This document shows positions 33,202-42,778 of a stretch of DNA of 62,776 nt, in pieces (positions within the stretch are counted from its first letter, which is position 1; the number at the start of each line of letters is the position of its first letter). Below the pieces are notes generated by a model. That model was not told the DNA's origin and ran no database searches. It worked only from the letters and a program-made list of their open reading frames with translations. The DNA is from Gammaproteobacteria bacterium. GTDB taxonomy: Bacteria > Pseudomonadota > Gammaproteobacteria > Steroidobacterales > Foliamicaceae. The translations under genes were made by a program, and so were the position numbers. The stretch is taken from assembly GCA_026708965.1 (NCBI GenBank), contig JAPOTY010000029.1:1-62776 (forward strand), written 5' to 3'.

Positions 33202-35463
33202 TCACTGATCCTCCTCGGCCAGCTGGCCTTCCTCCACCTCAAGCCCAAGCCCGTCGCCGGCTTCGTCCAGCGTGACCCGCAGGCGCCCGCCAGCCTGCAG
33301 ATCGCCGAACAGCATCCGCTCGGCCAGAGGCTTCTTGATATATTCCTGAATTACGCGGGCCATCGGTCTGGCGCCCATTTTACGGTCATATCCGCGCCGG
33401 GCAATCCATTCCCTGGCGGCGTCTTCCAAAACCAGCGTCACATTGCGTCCTTGCAGTTGGGCCTCCAGTTCCAACACCAGCTTCTCAACCACCCGCAATA
33501 TCGAGTCATGCTCAAGCGCCTCAAACTGCACGACGGCATCCAGGCGATTGCGGAATTCCGGCGAGAACGCCTTCTCGATGGCGGTGCCGGAGTCGCTGGA
33601 ATGGTCCTGCGGAGTAAAGCCCATGGAACCGCGCGCGGCCTCGCGCGCCCCGGCATTGGTGGTCATAACCACGATGACATGGGTGAAATCGGCCTTGCGG
33701 CCGTTATTGTCGGTCAGTGCGCCGTGATCCATGACCTGCAGCAGCAGATTGAACACGTCCGGGTGCGCTTTTTCGATTTCGTCCAGCAGCAGAACGGAAT
33801 GAGGATGGCGGGTGACGGCTTCGGTGAGCTGTCCGCCCTGATCGAAGCCCACGTAGCCGGGCGGCGCGCCAATCAACCGGGAGGCGGTGTGCCGCTCCAT
33901 GTATTCCGACATGTCGAACCGCAAAAGCTCCAGCCCCAGGCAGTACGCCAGTTGCCGGGTCACTTCGGTCTTCCCCACTCCCGTGGGGCCGGAAAACAGG
34001 AAGCTGCCCACTGGTTTTTCGGGTTCCCGCAAACCGGAGCGAGCCATGCGGATGGCGGATGTTAGAGCTTCGATAGCCGGATCCTGGCCGAAAATCACCC
34101 GCTTCAGGTTGCTCTCCAACTGCTCGAGCAACTCACGGTCGGAAGCTGAAACGCTGCGCGGCGGAATGCCCGCCATCTGAGCAACCACGGCTTCCATATG
34201 CGACACCTCCACATCCTGCGGCGCATCGCTGCGGGCGCTCAACTTAAGGCGCGCTCCGGCCTCGTCCACCACATCGATGGCTTTGTCCGGCAGGCAGCGG
34301 TCGCCGATATGGCGGGCGGACAACTCGGCCGCCGCCCGCAAAGCCTCTTCGCTATAGCTCGTGTTGTGGTGCTCCTCGAAACGGCTCTTGAGTCCGCACA
34401 GGATTTCGTAGGTTTCCTCCACGCTGGGCTCCGGCACATCGATCTTCTGAAAGCGCCGGGCCAGAGCGCGGTCGCGCTCGAAAGCCCCGCGGTATTCCTT
34501 GTAGGTGGTCGATCCGATGCAACGCAGATCGCCGTTGGCCAGCATCGGCTTGATGATGTTGGAGGCGTCCAGCATGCCGCCGGAAGCGGCGCCCGCCCCA
34601 ATCACGGTATGAATCTCATCGATAAACAGGATGGCGCCCTGTTCCTCCACCAGCTCGTTGACCAGTGACTTCAGACGCTTCTCAAAGTCGCCGCGATAGC
34701 GGGTGCCGGCCAGCAGCGCCCCCATGTCGAGGGCATACAAGGTGCATCCTTCCAGGGAAGCGGGAGTGTCCTCGCCCGCCATCAGCAGCGCCAGACCTTC
34801 CGCCAGAGCGGTCTTGCCCACCCCGGCGTCGCCTACGAACAGCGGATTGTTCTTGCGCCTGCGGCTCAGGACCTGCAGGGCGCGCTCGATTTCCTTCGAG
34901 CGGCCCACCAGCGGGTCGATGCGCCCGGCGCGAGCCCGCTCGTTGAGATTGGCCGCGTAGGCTTCCAGCGCCCGCGGCGGGCGCTTGCCCGAGGGGTCCT
35001 CGTCCGGCGCATCGCCAAGAGGAGCGGGGCGGGACCGGGCAACGCCATGGGAAATATAGTTGACCACATCCAGACGGCTGACCCCCTGCCGATTGAGTTC
35101 GCTCACGGCAAAGGTCTGATTCTCGGCAAACAGCGCCACCAGCACGTTCGCTGAACTGACTTCCTTCACGCCGCTGTTCTGCACATGCGCCATGGCGCGC
35201 TTGAGTATCCGGTCGAAGGCGCGCGTAGGCCGTGTCTGGCGGCCGTCCTCCACGCCCAGAGTGGGCATGGTCTCCTCAAGATGCTGCTCCAGTGTCGTGG
35301 CCAGTTCATCCACATCGGCTTCGCAGGAGGCAAGAATTTCGGCCACCAGCGGGCTGCTGGTCAGCGCCAGCAGCAAATGCTCCGCAGTGAGAAACTCGTG
35401 GCGGTGCTCCCTGGCGCGCACCAAGGCATTCGAAAGGCAGATTTCCAGTTCGCGGCTCAGCAT
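33202..35463 (-). CDS. clpA: ATP-dependent Clp protease ATP-binding subunit ClpA
   Basis: A 753-residue double AAA+ unfoldase. The N-domain begins SRELEICLSNALVRAREHRH; domain one has FVGDAGVGKTALAEG and ILFIDEIHTVIGAG; domain two has FSGPTGVGKTEVTRQ and SVLLLDEIEKAHPDVF. It feeds substrates to ClpP. It starts six bases after clpS and has the normal length for ClpA. ClpP is not in the window. Confidence 0.97.
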   Translation of the reverse strand: MLSRELEICLSNALVRAREHRHEFLTAEHLLLALTSSPLVAEILASCEADVDELATTLEQHLEETMPTLGVEDGRQTRPTRAFDRILKRAMAHVQNSGVKEVSSANVLVALFAENQTFAVSELNRQGVSRLDVVNYISHGVARSRPAPLGDAPDEDPSGKRPPRALEAYAANLNERARAGRIDPLVGRSKEIERALQVLSRRRKNNPLFVGDAGVGKTALAEGLALLMAGEDTPASLEGCTLYALDMGALLAGTRYRGDFEKRLKSLVNELVEEQGAILFIDEIHTVIGAGAASGGMLDASNIIKPMLANGDLRCIGSTTYKEYRGAFERDRALARRFQKIDVPEPSVEETYEILCGLKSRFEEHHNTSYSEEALRAAAELSARHIGDRCLPDKAIDVVDEAGARLKLSARSDAPQDVEVSHMEAVVAQMAGIPPRSVSASDRELLEQLESNLKRVIFGQDPAIEALTSAIRMARSGLREPEKPVGSFLFSGPTGVGKTEVTRQLAYCLGLELLRFDMSEYMERHTASRLIGAPPGYVGFDQGGQLTEAVTRHPHSVLLLDEIEKAHPDVFNLLLQVMDHGALTDNNGRKADFTHVIVVMTTNAGAREAARGSMGFTPQDHSSDSGTAIEKAFSPEFRNRLDAVVQFEALEHDSILRVVEKLVLELEAQLQGRNVTLVLEDAAREWIARRGYDRKMGARPMARVIQEYIKKPLAERMLFGDLQAGGRLRVTLDEAGDGLGLEVEEGQLAEEDQ

Positions 35464-35469
35464 CGACGA

Positions 35470-35802
35470 TCAGACCTTTTCCACAACGCAGGCGAGAGGA
35501 TGCTCGTAGCGGCGCGCGTATTCGAGCACCTGGGCGGCGCGCGTCTCGGCGATTTCAAAGGCAAACACGCCGCACACGCCGCGCCCCTTCATATGCACTT
35601 CCAGCATGATGCGGGTTGCTTTTTCCCTGCCGTAGCCAAAAAGTTTCTGTAACATCTGCACGACAAACTCCATCGGCGTATAGTCGTCATTGATCAGCAC
35701 GACGCGGTACAGCGAAGGTCGCTTCGCCTCGGGCGGCACAGTCTCGGTGGCTGGTGATCCGCCGGGGTGACGCAGGTAATCGTTGTCGGTCGTCTTGTTC
35801 AT
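35470..35802 (-). CDS. clpS: ATP-dependent Clp protease adaptor ClpS
   Basis: A 110-residue adaptor with [20 protein letters not shown], the N-degron pocket region, and [27 protein letters not shown]. ClpS delivers N-end-rule substrates to ClpA. The N-terminal 30 residues are a flexible, charged tail. It is divergent from gspC with a 117-base gap that must hold both promoters. Confidence 0.97.
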   Translation of the reverse strand: MNKTTDNDYLRHPGGSPATETVPPEAKRPSLYRVVLINDDYTPMEFVVQMLQKLFGYGREKATRIMLEVHMKGRGVCGVFAFEIAETRAAQVLEYARRYEHPLACVVEKV

Positions 35803-35919
35803 TGTGATCAGGCATTGGTGGCGGCCTATTGAGATACGCTTTCGGGGCCTGCCCGTTGAGCAGGCTCAAAGTTATCACAAGCTGCCTGCAACTTTGCGCC
35901 TCAATCGTGGATATTTCGC

Positions 35920-36753
35920 ATGAATTTCGTCAATTGGAGCGGCCTGCTTAGGCACCTTCCCGCTTTTGCCTTTGTTGCAGCCGCCGTCTGGCTGGCGGCC
36001 CGCATCGCTCTCTCGGCGTGGGAATGGACTCAGGTTGAGCCCCCCGCCGGACTGCCCGACCGGTCGGCGGAGGCGGCGGAGCATCCCGCATCCAAAGCGC
36101 CGGGCAGCCGTCTTTTTGGAGAGCCGAGGGCTCGTGCGGCGCCCGTGGCGGCCGGGCCGCCCGGATTGCTCAACAGCGGCAAGTACCGGCTGCGCGGCGT
36201 GGTGGCTTCAACCCGCCAGGGCATGGCGCACGCCATCATCGAATCCAGCGGGTCAACGCGGGCCTATTTCCCGGGGGACAGCCTGGCGGCAGGGCTCACG
36301 CTCAGCGAAGTGCGGCCAAACGAAGTGTTCCTTCGCCAGGGCGCCGAAATCGTGCGGCTTCCGCTCGCCAGCCTGGGGCCTTCAACAGCCCGCGGGCCCG
36401 TTCGGGCAGGCATCTCGCAATTTTCCATAGCCGATCCCCCCAGCCTTCTCGCCGCCCCGCCACGCATGTCGCTTTCACAAATTCTGAGCATGGAGCCGGT
36501 CATGGATGATGATGGCGCCATGCGGGGTTATCGGGTTTCCCCGCGCAGGTCGCGGGCGTTGTTCGATGCGCTGGGGCTGGTTTCGGGCGATCTGGTTGTG
36601 GCGGTTAACGGCATGCCCATTGACAGCGCCACGCTGCAGCAGGCAACGCGGGAGATGGGCGGAGGTGGGGATATGATGCTCACCGTGGATCGCGAGGGCG
36701 AGCAGCTTGAAATTCGGGTGGGCAGCGAAAGTTTCGGCCTGCTGGCCATGTGA
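35920..36753 (+). CDS. gspC: Type II secretion system protein GspC
   Basis: A 277-residue inner-membrane protein: a short cytoplasmic start, one membrane helix (LPAFAFVAAAVWLAARIAL), a proline-rich linker, the homology-region domain (YRLRGVVAS, AHAIIESSG, YFPGDSLAAGLTLSEV, VFLRQGAEIVRLPL) and a C-terminal PDZ domain (YRVSPRRSRALFDALGLVSG, DLVVAVNGMPI). GspC links the inner-membrane platform to the secretin. It is the first of four gsp genes. Confidence 0.92.
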   Translation: MNFVNWSGLLRHLPAFAFVAAAVWLAARIALSAWEWTQVEPPAGLPDRSAEAAEHPASKAPGSRLFGEPRARAAPVAAGPPGLLNSGKYRLRGVVASTRQGMAHAIIESSGSTRAYFPGDSLAAGLTLSEVRPNEVFLRQGAEIVRLPLASLGPSTARGPVRAGISQFSIADPPSLLAAPPRMSLSQILSMEPVMDDDGAMRGYRVSPRRSRALFDALGLVSGDLVVAVNGMPIDSATLQQATREMGGGGDMMLTVDREGEQLEIRVGSESFGLLAM

Positions 36754-36754
36754 G

Positions 36755-38725
36755 ATGGCCGGAATGAGCGGGCATGACCGGATACCGGTCCCAACATGGG
36801 CGCTGCCGGCCCTGCTGATGCTGGCCGGCCTGGCCTGCGCGCAGGAGGCCCAGGTCACGCCCAACTACAGGGGCGCCAACCTGGAGGAAGTCGTTGAAGC
36901 CGTGGGGCAGGCGATCGGCAAGACATTCGTGATCGACCCGGCGGTAGGGCTGGACCAGCGGTTCACCCTGATCGGTTCGCAGCCGATGACCACGGAGGCG
37001 TTCTACCAGGCCTTCCTGTCGATGCTGAGCGCGCACGGGATCGTGGCGGTGCCGTCCGGCCCGGTGATCCGGCTGGCCCCGGACCGCACCCTGAGAATTT
37101 TCGCGGATATCCCCTCGGGCCAAACCGCTTTGGATGAGCTTCAAACGCGCGTGCTCAGCCTGGCCAATGTGGATGCCGAAACGCTGGTGCCGATACTGCG
37201 TCCCATGATGTCGCCCGGCGCCCATCTGGCCGCCCATGCGCCCGCCAATGTGCTGATACTGTCCGACCGCGGCTCCAGCGTGGACCGGGTGCTGCGGGTG
37301 GTGCGGCGTATTGATATCCGCAACGAGCAGCCGATCGAGGTGATTCCGCTTGAGCAGGCCAGCGCCCGGGAAGTGGTTCGCGTTCTAACGGAAATTACCG
37401 AAGGATCCCGGGCGACCGGCATCGTGGCGGTGGCGGACGACCGCACCAACAGCGTTCTTCTGGGCGGCGAACAGAATCACCGCCTGCGGCTGCGGGCCCT
37501 GATCGCGCATCTGGATACGCCGCTTGCCAACGGCGGCAATACGCGCGTGCGCTACATACGCTACGCCGACGCCACCAGCCTAGCGGAAAAACTCAGCACC
37601 CAGTTCTCCGGCGCGGACGGAGGCGAAAGCAGGATTCAGGTGTCCGCCGATGAAGACACGAACGCGCTGATTATTGATGCCCCGCCGGAGATGCTGCGCA
37701 GCATGCTGGCCGTTGTGGATCAACTGGATATCCGCCGCGCTCAAGTGCTGGTGGAAGCCCTGATCGCGGAAGTCAATGCCGACGAGGCCAGTCAATTGGG
37801 CGTGAACTGGGCTGCTTATGATCCTGAGCGGGTGCTGGGCAGCACCGATTTTTCCGGTTCCGGCACCAGTCTGCGGGAACTGGTGGCGGGCGCCGTGTCG
37901 GATACCGACCAGGGACGCGCCGCAGCGCTGCAGGCGCTGGGCCCCGGCGCGGGGTTCGCCGTGGGCCAGGTGCGCGACAACGGGCTGAGCTTCGTGGCAT
38001 TAATCAGCGCAGTGGAGAACACCGCAGGCGCCAATATTCTGGGCACGCCCATGCTGGTGACGCTGGACAACGAGGAGGCAACCATCAACGTGGGCCAAAC
38101 CGTGCCCTTCGTTACCGGCAGCTACGCCAGCTCGGGCATCAACCCGAGCGCCGCCGACGGCCAGATCCGCCCGTTCACGACCGTGCGCCGCGGCGATGTG
38201 GGCCTCACGCTCACGATCACGCCGCGCATCAATCAGGGCGACGCGGTGCGCTTGGCGATCAAGCAGGAACTGTCCGAGCTGGCGCCGTCGGTGGCGGGCG
38301 CCGTGGATCTCGTCACCAATACGCGAACGCTGGAAACGGCAGTGATCGTGGAAGACGGCGGAACCCTGGTGCTGGGCGGGCTGATTCAAGACAAGGTGCG
38401 GGAGAGTCGCCAGCAGGTGCCACTGCTGGGCCGCCTGCCCCTGATCGGCGCGTTGTTCCGGGCTGGCGGGGTGACTCGGGAGAAAACCAACCTGATGCTG
38501 TTCATCCGCCCCACCATCCTGCGCGACTCCTCGCAGGCCGACGCCGCCACCAACCTGAAGTACGACTACCTCCGCCGCCAGCAACTCATCCGCTCCTTCG
38601 CCGAGCAAGGACCGCTGCTGCCGGAAGAAATGGATGAAGCATTCGATCTCCCCAACGGGGCGGATGCGGCCCCCGGCGGCGACGAGCCGGAGCCAGACGC
38701 CGGCGCCGACACGAACTCCGATTGA
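36755..38725 (+). CDS. gspD: Type II secretion system secretin GspD
   Basis: A 656-residue secretin starting at the ATG one base after the gspC stop; the next 30 residues form a signal peptide ending near CAQEAQ. The periplasmic N0-N3 domains are visible (YRGANLEEVVEAVGQ, VIPLEQASAREVVRVLTE, ADDRTNSVLLGG, ADEDTNALIIDAPPE) before the membrane domain (ILGTPMLVTLDNEEATINVG, VGLTLTITPRIN, VPLLGRLPLIGALFR, MLFIRPTILRD). It forms the multimeric outer-membrane pore. The tail is acidic and glycine-rich, without an obvious pilotin motif. Confidence 0.96.
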   Translation: MAGMSGHDRIPVPTWALPALLMLAGLACAQEAQVTPNYRGANLEEVVEAVGQAIGKTFVIDPAVGLDQRFTLIGSQPMTTEAFYQAFLSMLSAHGIVAVPSGPVIRLAPDRTLRIFADIPSGQTALDELQTRVLSLANVDAETLVPILRPMMSPGAHLAAHAPANVLILSDRGSSVDRVLRVVRRIDIRNEQPIEVIPLEQASAREVVRVLTEITEGSRATGIVAVADDRTNSVLLGGEQNHRLRLRALIAHLDTPLANGGNTRVRYIRYADATSLAEKLSTQFSGADGGESRIQVSADEDTNALIIDAPPEMLRSMLAVVDQLDIRRAQVLVEALIAEVNADEASQLGVNWAAYDPERVLGSTDFSGSGTSLRELVAGAVSDTDQGRAAALQALGPGAGFAVGQVRDNGLSFVALISAVENTAGANILGTPMLVTLDNEEATINVGQTVPFVTGSYASSGINPSAADGQIRPFTTVRRGDVGLTLTITPRINQGDAVRLAIKQELSELAPSVAGAVDLVTNTRTLETAVIVEDGGTLVLGGLIQDKVRESRQQVPLLGRLPLIGALFRAGGVTREKTNLMLFIRPTILRDSSQADAATNLKYDYLRRQQLIRSFAEQGPLLPEEMDEAFDLPNGADAAPGGDEPEPDAGADTNSD

Positions 38726-40188
38726 ACGCGCTGCCCTTCAGCTTCGCCCAGCGGCATGGGGTGTTGCTCGTGCCGGAAGCCGACGGGCGGATGGTGGCGC
38801 TGGTGCGCGCGGGTTCGGGGCTTGGGGGGCTGGCCGAGGCGGGCCGCGCAACCGGCTGCCGCCTCGAGCCCAGGTTGATCGATGCCGAGGACTTCGAACG
38901 CCGGTTGCGGGCACGCTACGAAGTTGGAACCGACAGCGCCCTCTCCATCGTCGAGGATCTCGACGAAGATCAGGAACTGGGCGTGCTGGCAAAGGAACTG
39001 CCGGCGCCGTCAGACCTGCTGGACAGCGATAACGACGCGCCGATTATCCGGCTTCTCAACGCCGTGCTGGCCTCGGCGATCCGCACCGGCGCCTCGGATA
39101 TTCATCTCGAGCCGGGAGAATTCGATCTCAACGTGCGGTTTCGAGTTGACGGCGTGCTGCGCGAGACTCTGAAGCTGAGGCGGGGCTTAAGCCCGCTGGT
39201 GATTTCCCGGGCCAAGGTGATGGCGGACCTCGATATCGCCGAAAAGCGGCTGCCTCAGGACGGCCGAATTTCGCTGCGGATTGCCGGGCGCGCGGTGGAC
39301 GTGCGCATTTCCACCCTGCCCGGCATCCATGGCGAGCGCATCGTGATGCGGCTGCTGGACAAACAATCAGGACGCCTCGACCTGGAGTCGCTGGGCATGG
39401 ATCCGGATACGCTGGCCCGCATGGAACAGCTGGTCCGGCGGCCTCATGGCATTGTGCTGGTGACCGGGCCCACGGGTTCCGGCAAAACCACCACGCTTTA
39501 TGCGGCGCTGGATCGGATCAACGACAGCACCCGAAATATCATGACGGTGGAAGACCCGGTGGAGTATTACTTGGAAGGAGTGGGTCAAACTCAAGTCAAT
39601 AACCGCGTGGGCCTGAGTTTCGCGCGCGGGCTGCGCGCCATTCTGCGGCAGGATCCGGACGTGGTCATGGTGGGCGAGATCCGCGATATCGAAACTGCGG
39701 AAATTGCCGTGAGGGCCAGCCTGACCGGCCACCTCGTGTTCAGCACCTTGCACACCAATACCGCCGTGGGCGCGGTGACCCGCCTGCGCGACATGGGGCT
39801 GGAGCCGTTTCTGATCTCGTCAAGCCTGCAGGGCATATTGTCGCAACGGCTGGTGCGCCTGCTGGATCCGGCAACGCAGGAGTCCCATGCGCCCGATAAG
39901 CATGAAAGCGCGCTGCTGGGGCCGAACGGCGGAAACGCTCCGAAGCTCTATCGTCCAGGCGCTGCGGCGGCGGCGGAAGGCGGAGGCTATAGCGGGCGCA
40001 CGGGAATCTACGAGCTCATCAGCATCAACGAGCGCCTGCGCAAGCTGATCCACGAGGGCGCGCCCGAGCAGCAGCTTGAAGAAGAAGCGCGGCGCAATAC
40101 TCCGCCGCTTCGAGCCAATGGAATGGCAAAGGTCCGGGCAGGCGCGACCTCCCTTGAGGAAGTGCTGCGCGTGACCAGCCAGGACTAG
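38722..40188 (+). CDS. gspE: Type II secretion system ATPase GspE
   Basis: A 488-residue cytoplasmic ATPase starting at a TTG that overlaps the gspD stop. It has GPTGSGKTTT (249-258), the Asp box around EDPVEY, the Walker B DPDVVMVGEIRD and the His box LTGHLVFSTLHTN. The tetracysteine zinc-binding loop usually found between LVRLLDP and GRTGIYEL is present as a segment of normal length, but it has no cysteines at all. Zinc-free GspE proteins are known, for example in Xanthomonas. It powers pseudopilus assembly. Confidence 0.95.
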   Translation: MNALPFSFAQRHGVLLVPEADGRMVALVRAGSGLGGLAEAGRATGCRLEPRLIDAEDFERRLRARYEVGTDSALSIVEDLDEDQELGVLAKELPAPSDLLDSDNDAPIIRLLNAVLASAIRTGASDIHLEPGEFDLNVRFRVDGVLRETLKLRRGLSPLVISRAKVMADLDIAEKRLPQDGRISLRIAGRAVDVRISTLPGIHGERIVMRLLDKQSGRLDLESLGMDPDTLARMEQLVRRPHGIVLVTGPTGSGKTTTLYAALDRINDSTRNIMTVEDPVEYYLEGVGQTQVNNRVGLSFARGLRAILRQDPDVVMVGEIRDIETAEIAVRASLTGHLVFSTLHTNTAVGAVTRLRDMGLEPFLISSSLQGILSQRLVRLLDPATQESHAPDKHESALLGPNGGNAPKLYRPGAAAAAEGGGYSGRTGIYELISINERLRKLIHEGAPEQQLEEEARRNTPPLRANGMAKVRAGATSLEEVLRVTSQD

Positions 40189-40211
40189 CAGCCCAGCGCC
40201 GGACACGCCCC

Positions 40212-41423
40212 TTGCCTGAGTGGACCTACTCCGCGCTGGACCGCGAGGGACGCCGGCGGCGCGGCGTCCTGCAGGGTGATAGCGCAAAGCATGTGCGCGC
40301 CTTGCTACGAAAGCAGGGCCTGCAGCCTCTTGATCTGCGCCCGGCGGCAGCGGGCGGCGGCGCAAGGCGCGCCTGGCCCGGCAAGCGCCGCGCGATGGCC
40401 AATCAGCCGCTGGCGCAGTTCTGCCGGCAACTGGCCACCCTGCTGCATGGCGGGCTGCCGCTGGACACGGCCTTGAAGGCGCTGGCCGATCAGCGTTCGC
40501 GCCACTCCGGGATCCTGATGGAGGTTCGCGCCAGAGTCCAGGAAGGCCACAGTTTTTCCGAATCACTGCGCGCATCGGGGCGCGTTTTCCCTGAATTGCT
40601 GGTGGCCACCGCGGGAGCCGGCGAGCGGATCGGCCGTCTTGAGGAAGTGATGGAACGGCTGGCGGAACACTTTGAGAAACGCCAAGCTTTGAGGCAGCAG
40701 GTGCGGGCGGCGCTGGCTTATCCCATGGTTCTGGCTGCTCTGAGCCTAGGCATCGTGAGCCTGATGCTGGTGTATGTGGTGCCGCAGGTCACGCCCGTGT
40801 TTGTGGACAGCGGCGTGGAACTGCCCCGGCTGACACGAATCCTGCTTGCACTGAGTGATTTCGTGCGCAGCCATGGATGGATCGCGCTGCTGGCCGCAGC
40901 GGGAGGAGCGGCGGCGGCTTCCCGCGCCATGCGCCTGCCGGCGGCCCGGATGCGCCTTCACCGCGTTTTGCTGGCGGCCCCTCTGTTCGGCGCCTTCTCC
41001 CGCGAATTGAATTCGGCCCGGCTGATGCAATCGCTTGCCACGCTAACCGGCGCGGGCGTGTCGGTATGGGAGTCGCTGCGGGTGGCGGCGCGCCTTCTCG
41101 CCAACCTTCCGATGCGCGAGGCCGCGCTGGCCGCCGCCACAGAGGTGAGCGAAGGCGCTGCCGCCGCTGATGCGCTGGACCGCAGCGGCTTGTTTGCGCC
41201 GCTATGCATACAGCTGATCGCCAGCGGGGAAGTCAGCGGGGATCTTCACCAGCTCTTGGGGCGCGCGGCGCAAACCCAGGAAAGGGAACTTTCATCCCGC
41301 ATCGACACCATGGCCTCCTTGCTGCAGCCTCTGCTAATCATGGTTGTGGGCGGTTTTGTGCTGGTCATTGTGCTCGCCGTGCTAATGCCGATTTTCGAGA
41401 TGAACCGCCTCATTGGCTCATAG
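40212..41423 (+). CDS. gspF: Type II secretion system platform protein GspF
   Basis: A 403-residue inner-membrane protein starting at a TTG 24 bases after gspE: PEWTYSALDREGRRRRGVLQ, FCRQLATLLHGGLPLDTALK, VRAALAYPMVLAALSLGIVS and a C-terminal VVGGFVLVIVLAVLMPIFEM. Two cytoplasmic helical domains alternate with three membrane segments. No gspG or later gsp gene follows, so the pseudopilin genes are elsewhere in the genome. Confidence 0.95.
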   Translation: MPEWTYSALDREGRRRRGVLQGDSAKHVRALLRKQGLQPLDLRPAAAGGGARRAWPGKRRAMANQPLAQFCRQLATLLHGGLPLDTALKALADQRSRHSGILMEVRARVQEGHSFSESLRASGRVFPELLVATAGAGERIGRLEEVMERLAEHFEKRQALRQQVRAALAYPMVLAALSLGIVSLMLVYVVPQVTPVFVDSGVELPRLTRILLALSDFVRSHGWIALLAAAGGAAAASRAMRLPAARMRLHRVLLAAPLFGAFSRELNSARLMQSLATLTGAGVSVWESLRVAARLLANLPMREAALAAATEVSEGAAAADALDRSGLFAPLCIQLIASGEVSGDLHQLLGRAAQTQERELSSRIDTMASLLQPLLIMVVGGFVLVIVLAVLMPIFEMNRLIGS

Positions 41424-41576
41424 AAAAGGGAGCCGCGCCCCAATACCAACAGCGGGCGAATGAGCGCCGATGCGCTTGGGGACCATCCGGCGCGGCAGGC
41501 GCAATCACGTGTTTTCGCGCCAAACGCAAAGATAAGGAAGCCGTGCCGAACCTGCCGGCTGATTCCCTTCTTTAGG

Positions 41577-41616
41577 GTAAAGCGGCCGCGACACTCTATA
41601 TTCGCGGCCGCTTTAC
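41577..41616. terminator. Strong hairpin between gspF and the lipoprotein gene
   Basis: A perfect 14-bp inverted repeat, GTAAAGCGGCCGCG (41577-41590) and its complement (41603-41616), with a 12-base loop. It lies between two convergent genes and is suited to end transcription from both sides, though the T-runs are short. Confidence 0.65.
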
Positions 41617-41626
41617 TTGGGGGAGA

Positions 41627-41944
41627 TTATTTCTGCTGGTTTTGCTCGAACATGCGATCCATGCGTTCGCTCGTTGCGTCCGCAGTGGCTTTCGCATCTT
41701 CCGCCGCTTCCGCTGCGCGTTCCGACATCACGCCTGCGCGCTCGACCTCCGCGGCGGTCTGGCGCTGAGCGGCTTCCATATCGCCGATTCTGCTCTCCAT
41801 CGAGGAGATGCGGCTGCCTATCGCGGCGGCGCCGGCATCCATTCGGGCGGCCATTTCATCCATGCCCGTAGCGCAGCAGCCGACAAGAGCCAAGGCAACA
41901 GCAGGCACTCCAAGCAGGGTCATAACAGGTCTAGTGTTTTTCAT
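41627..41944 (-). CDS. Lpp/OprI-like alanine-zipper outer-membrane lipoprotein
   Basis: A 105-residue protein from ATG 41944 (RBS GAGGA). It has a lipoprotein signal ending in ALVGC, followed by a long heptad-repeat helix rich in alanine, methionine and glutamate (MDEMAARMDAGAAAIGSRI, AEVERAGVMSERAAEAAEDA). The last residue is lysine, the position that Lpp uses for covalent attachment to peptidoglycan. It therefore probably tethers the outer membrane to the wall like Lpp and OprI. It is longer than E. coli Lpp. Confidence 0.75.
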   Translation of the reverse strand: MKNTRPVMTLLGVPAVALALVGCCATGMDEMAARMDAGAAAIGSRISSMESRIGDMEAAQRQTAAEVERAGVMSERAAEAAEDAKATADATSERMDRMFEQNQQK

Positions 41945-42125
41945 TAAGATCCTCGGGGCTTCAGCCAATCAATGCGCTGTTCCAAGCGCGTTGCGTAATC
42001 TTGGCAAACCGCCAAAGGAAATGCAAGGGATAGCCTTGTCCAGTGAGGCATAAGCCTGAACGGGAGGTGTAAATCCAACGAGAGACGAGCCTGCAGGCGT
42101 GCGTTGGGATCATCGGAGGATGATC

Positions 42126-42290
42126 GTGACGTTACAGACCGAACGGGTTCGGGGCCTGGAAGAGGTTCGGGCCTTTGTCGAGGGCAGCGAGGCGGTGGAT
42201 TTTGCCGTCTCGGATCGGGCGGGGATCTACCGTTTGATTCGGCGGACGCTGGTCCAGTTGAAGTATCACCGTCTGGGCAAGGCGGACTTG
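42126..42290 (+). pseudogene. N-terminal remnant of an IS transposase/integrase
   Basis: From GTG 42126 the frame reads TLQTERVRGLEEVRAFVEGS and continues to QLKYHRLGKAD. As I remember it, this is the start of a common DDE-type integrase-core transposase whose next residues would enter a helix-turn-helix. After about 54 codons the similarity ends and the frame continues into unrelated sequence, so it is a 5' stump. It stands at the left side of the defence island. Confidence 0.5.
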
Positions 42291-42463
42291 CGGACGAGTC
42301 CTTCGGACCGGCCCGCGCCCTTAAGGGACGTGGGGCCAGGAAGATCAACCCGGCGCGGAACCCTTGAACACCCAGCGCACAAGCCTCAAGATAGAAACCC
42401 TCTCAGCAGCCATCCCAACCACGCCCGACGCTCACACACAACGCCCCTCTTCAGGCTCATGTC

Positions 42464-42481
42464 CGTATTGGATTACGCTGG
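42464..42481 (+). repeat. Island-flanking direct repeat, left copy
   Basis: CGTATTGGATTACGCTGG occurs here and again, same orientation, at 54350-54367, 11.9 kb away on the other side of the defence genes. Upstream, ATG plus two bases also match in pattern (ATGTC here, ATGCT there). The TTGGATTACGC core resembles half of a palindromic intergenic repeat common in proteobacteria. Confidence 0.75.
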
Positions 42482-42545
42482 ATTTGGTTCACGCGCTCGC
42501 ATCACGCTATCATTATCACCAGTTTCCCGACCACCCGAGGCTGTG

Positions 42546-42760
42546 ATGCTCACAGTTAGCTTGGTACAAGCGAAAGCTTTTGGACAAGGTGGAGACCGGC
42601 GAGGGGATTGTTATTACGCGTCGTGGCAAGGCGGTCGCTCATCTTTCTCCGACTGCCCATCCCAAAAAGCCATTGCCGCTCTGAGTTTCGGGCCGCTATG
42701 CCCTGCTTGCGTCGCCCATCAGCCGAGCTGCTGCGCGAGATTCGGGACGAGAGCTTGTGA
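42546..42760 (+). pseudogene. Frameshifted Phd/YefM-type antitoxin remnant
   Basis: Three frames in turn spell one antitoxin: LTVSLVQAKA from ATG 42546, then LLDKVETGEGIVITRRGKAV and AHLSPTAHPKK in the next frame, then SEFRAAMP and AELLREIRDESL to the stop at 42758-42760. A RLSE-like segment is missing at the first junction and a further shift lies near 42680. The gene cannot make an intact antitoxin. Confidence 0.7.
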
Positions 42761-42778
42761 GATAGCCAGCCACCTTGG

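Noticed and set aside
42288-42463. Further coding sequence between the transposase stump and the direct repeat
   Set aside because: No frame gives recognisable protein; composition and the many proline/threonine/histidine codons look like non-coding debris.
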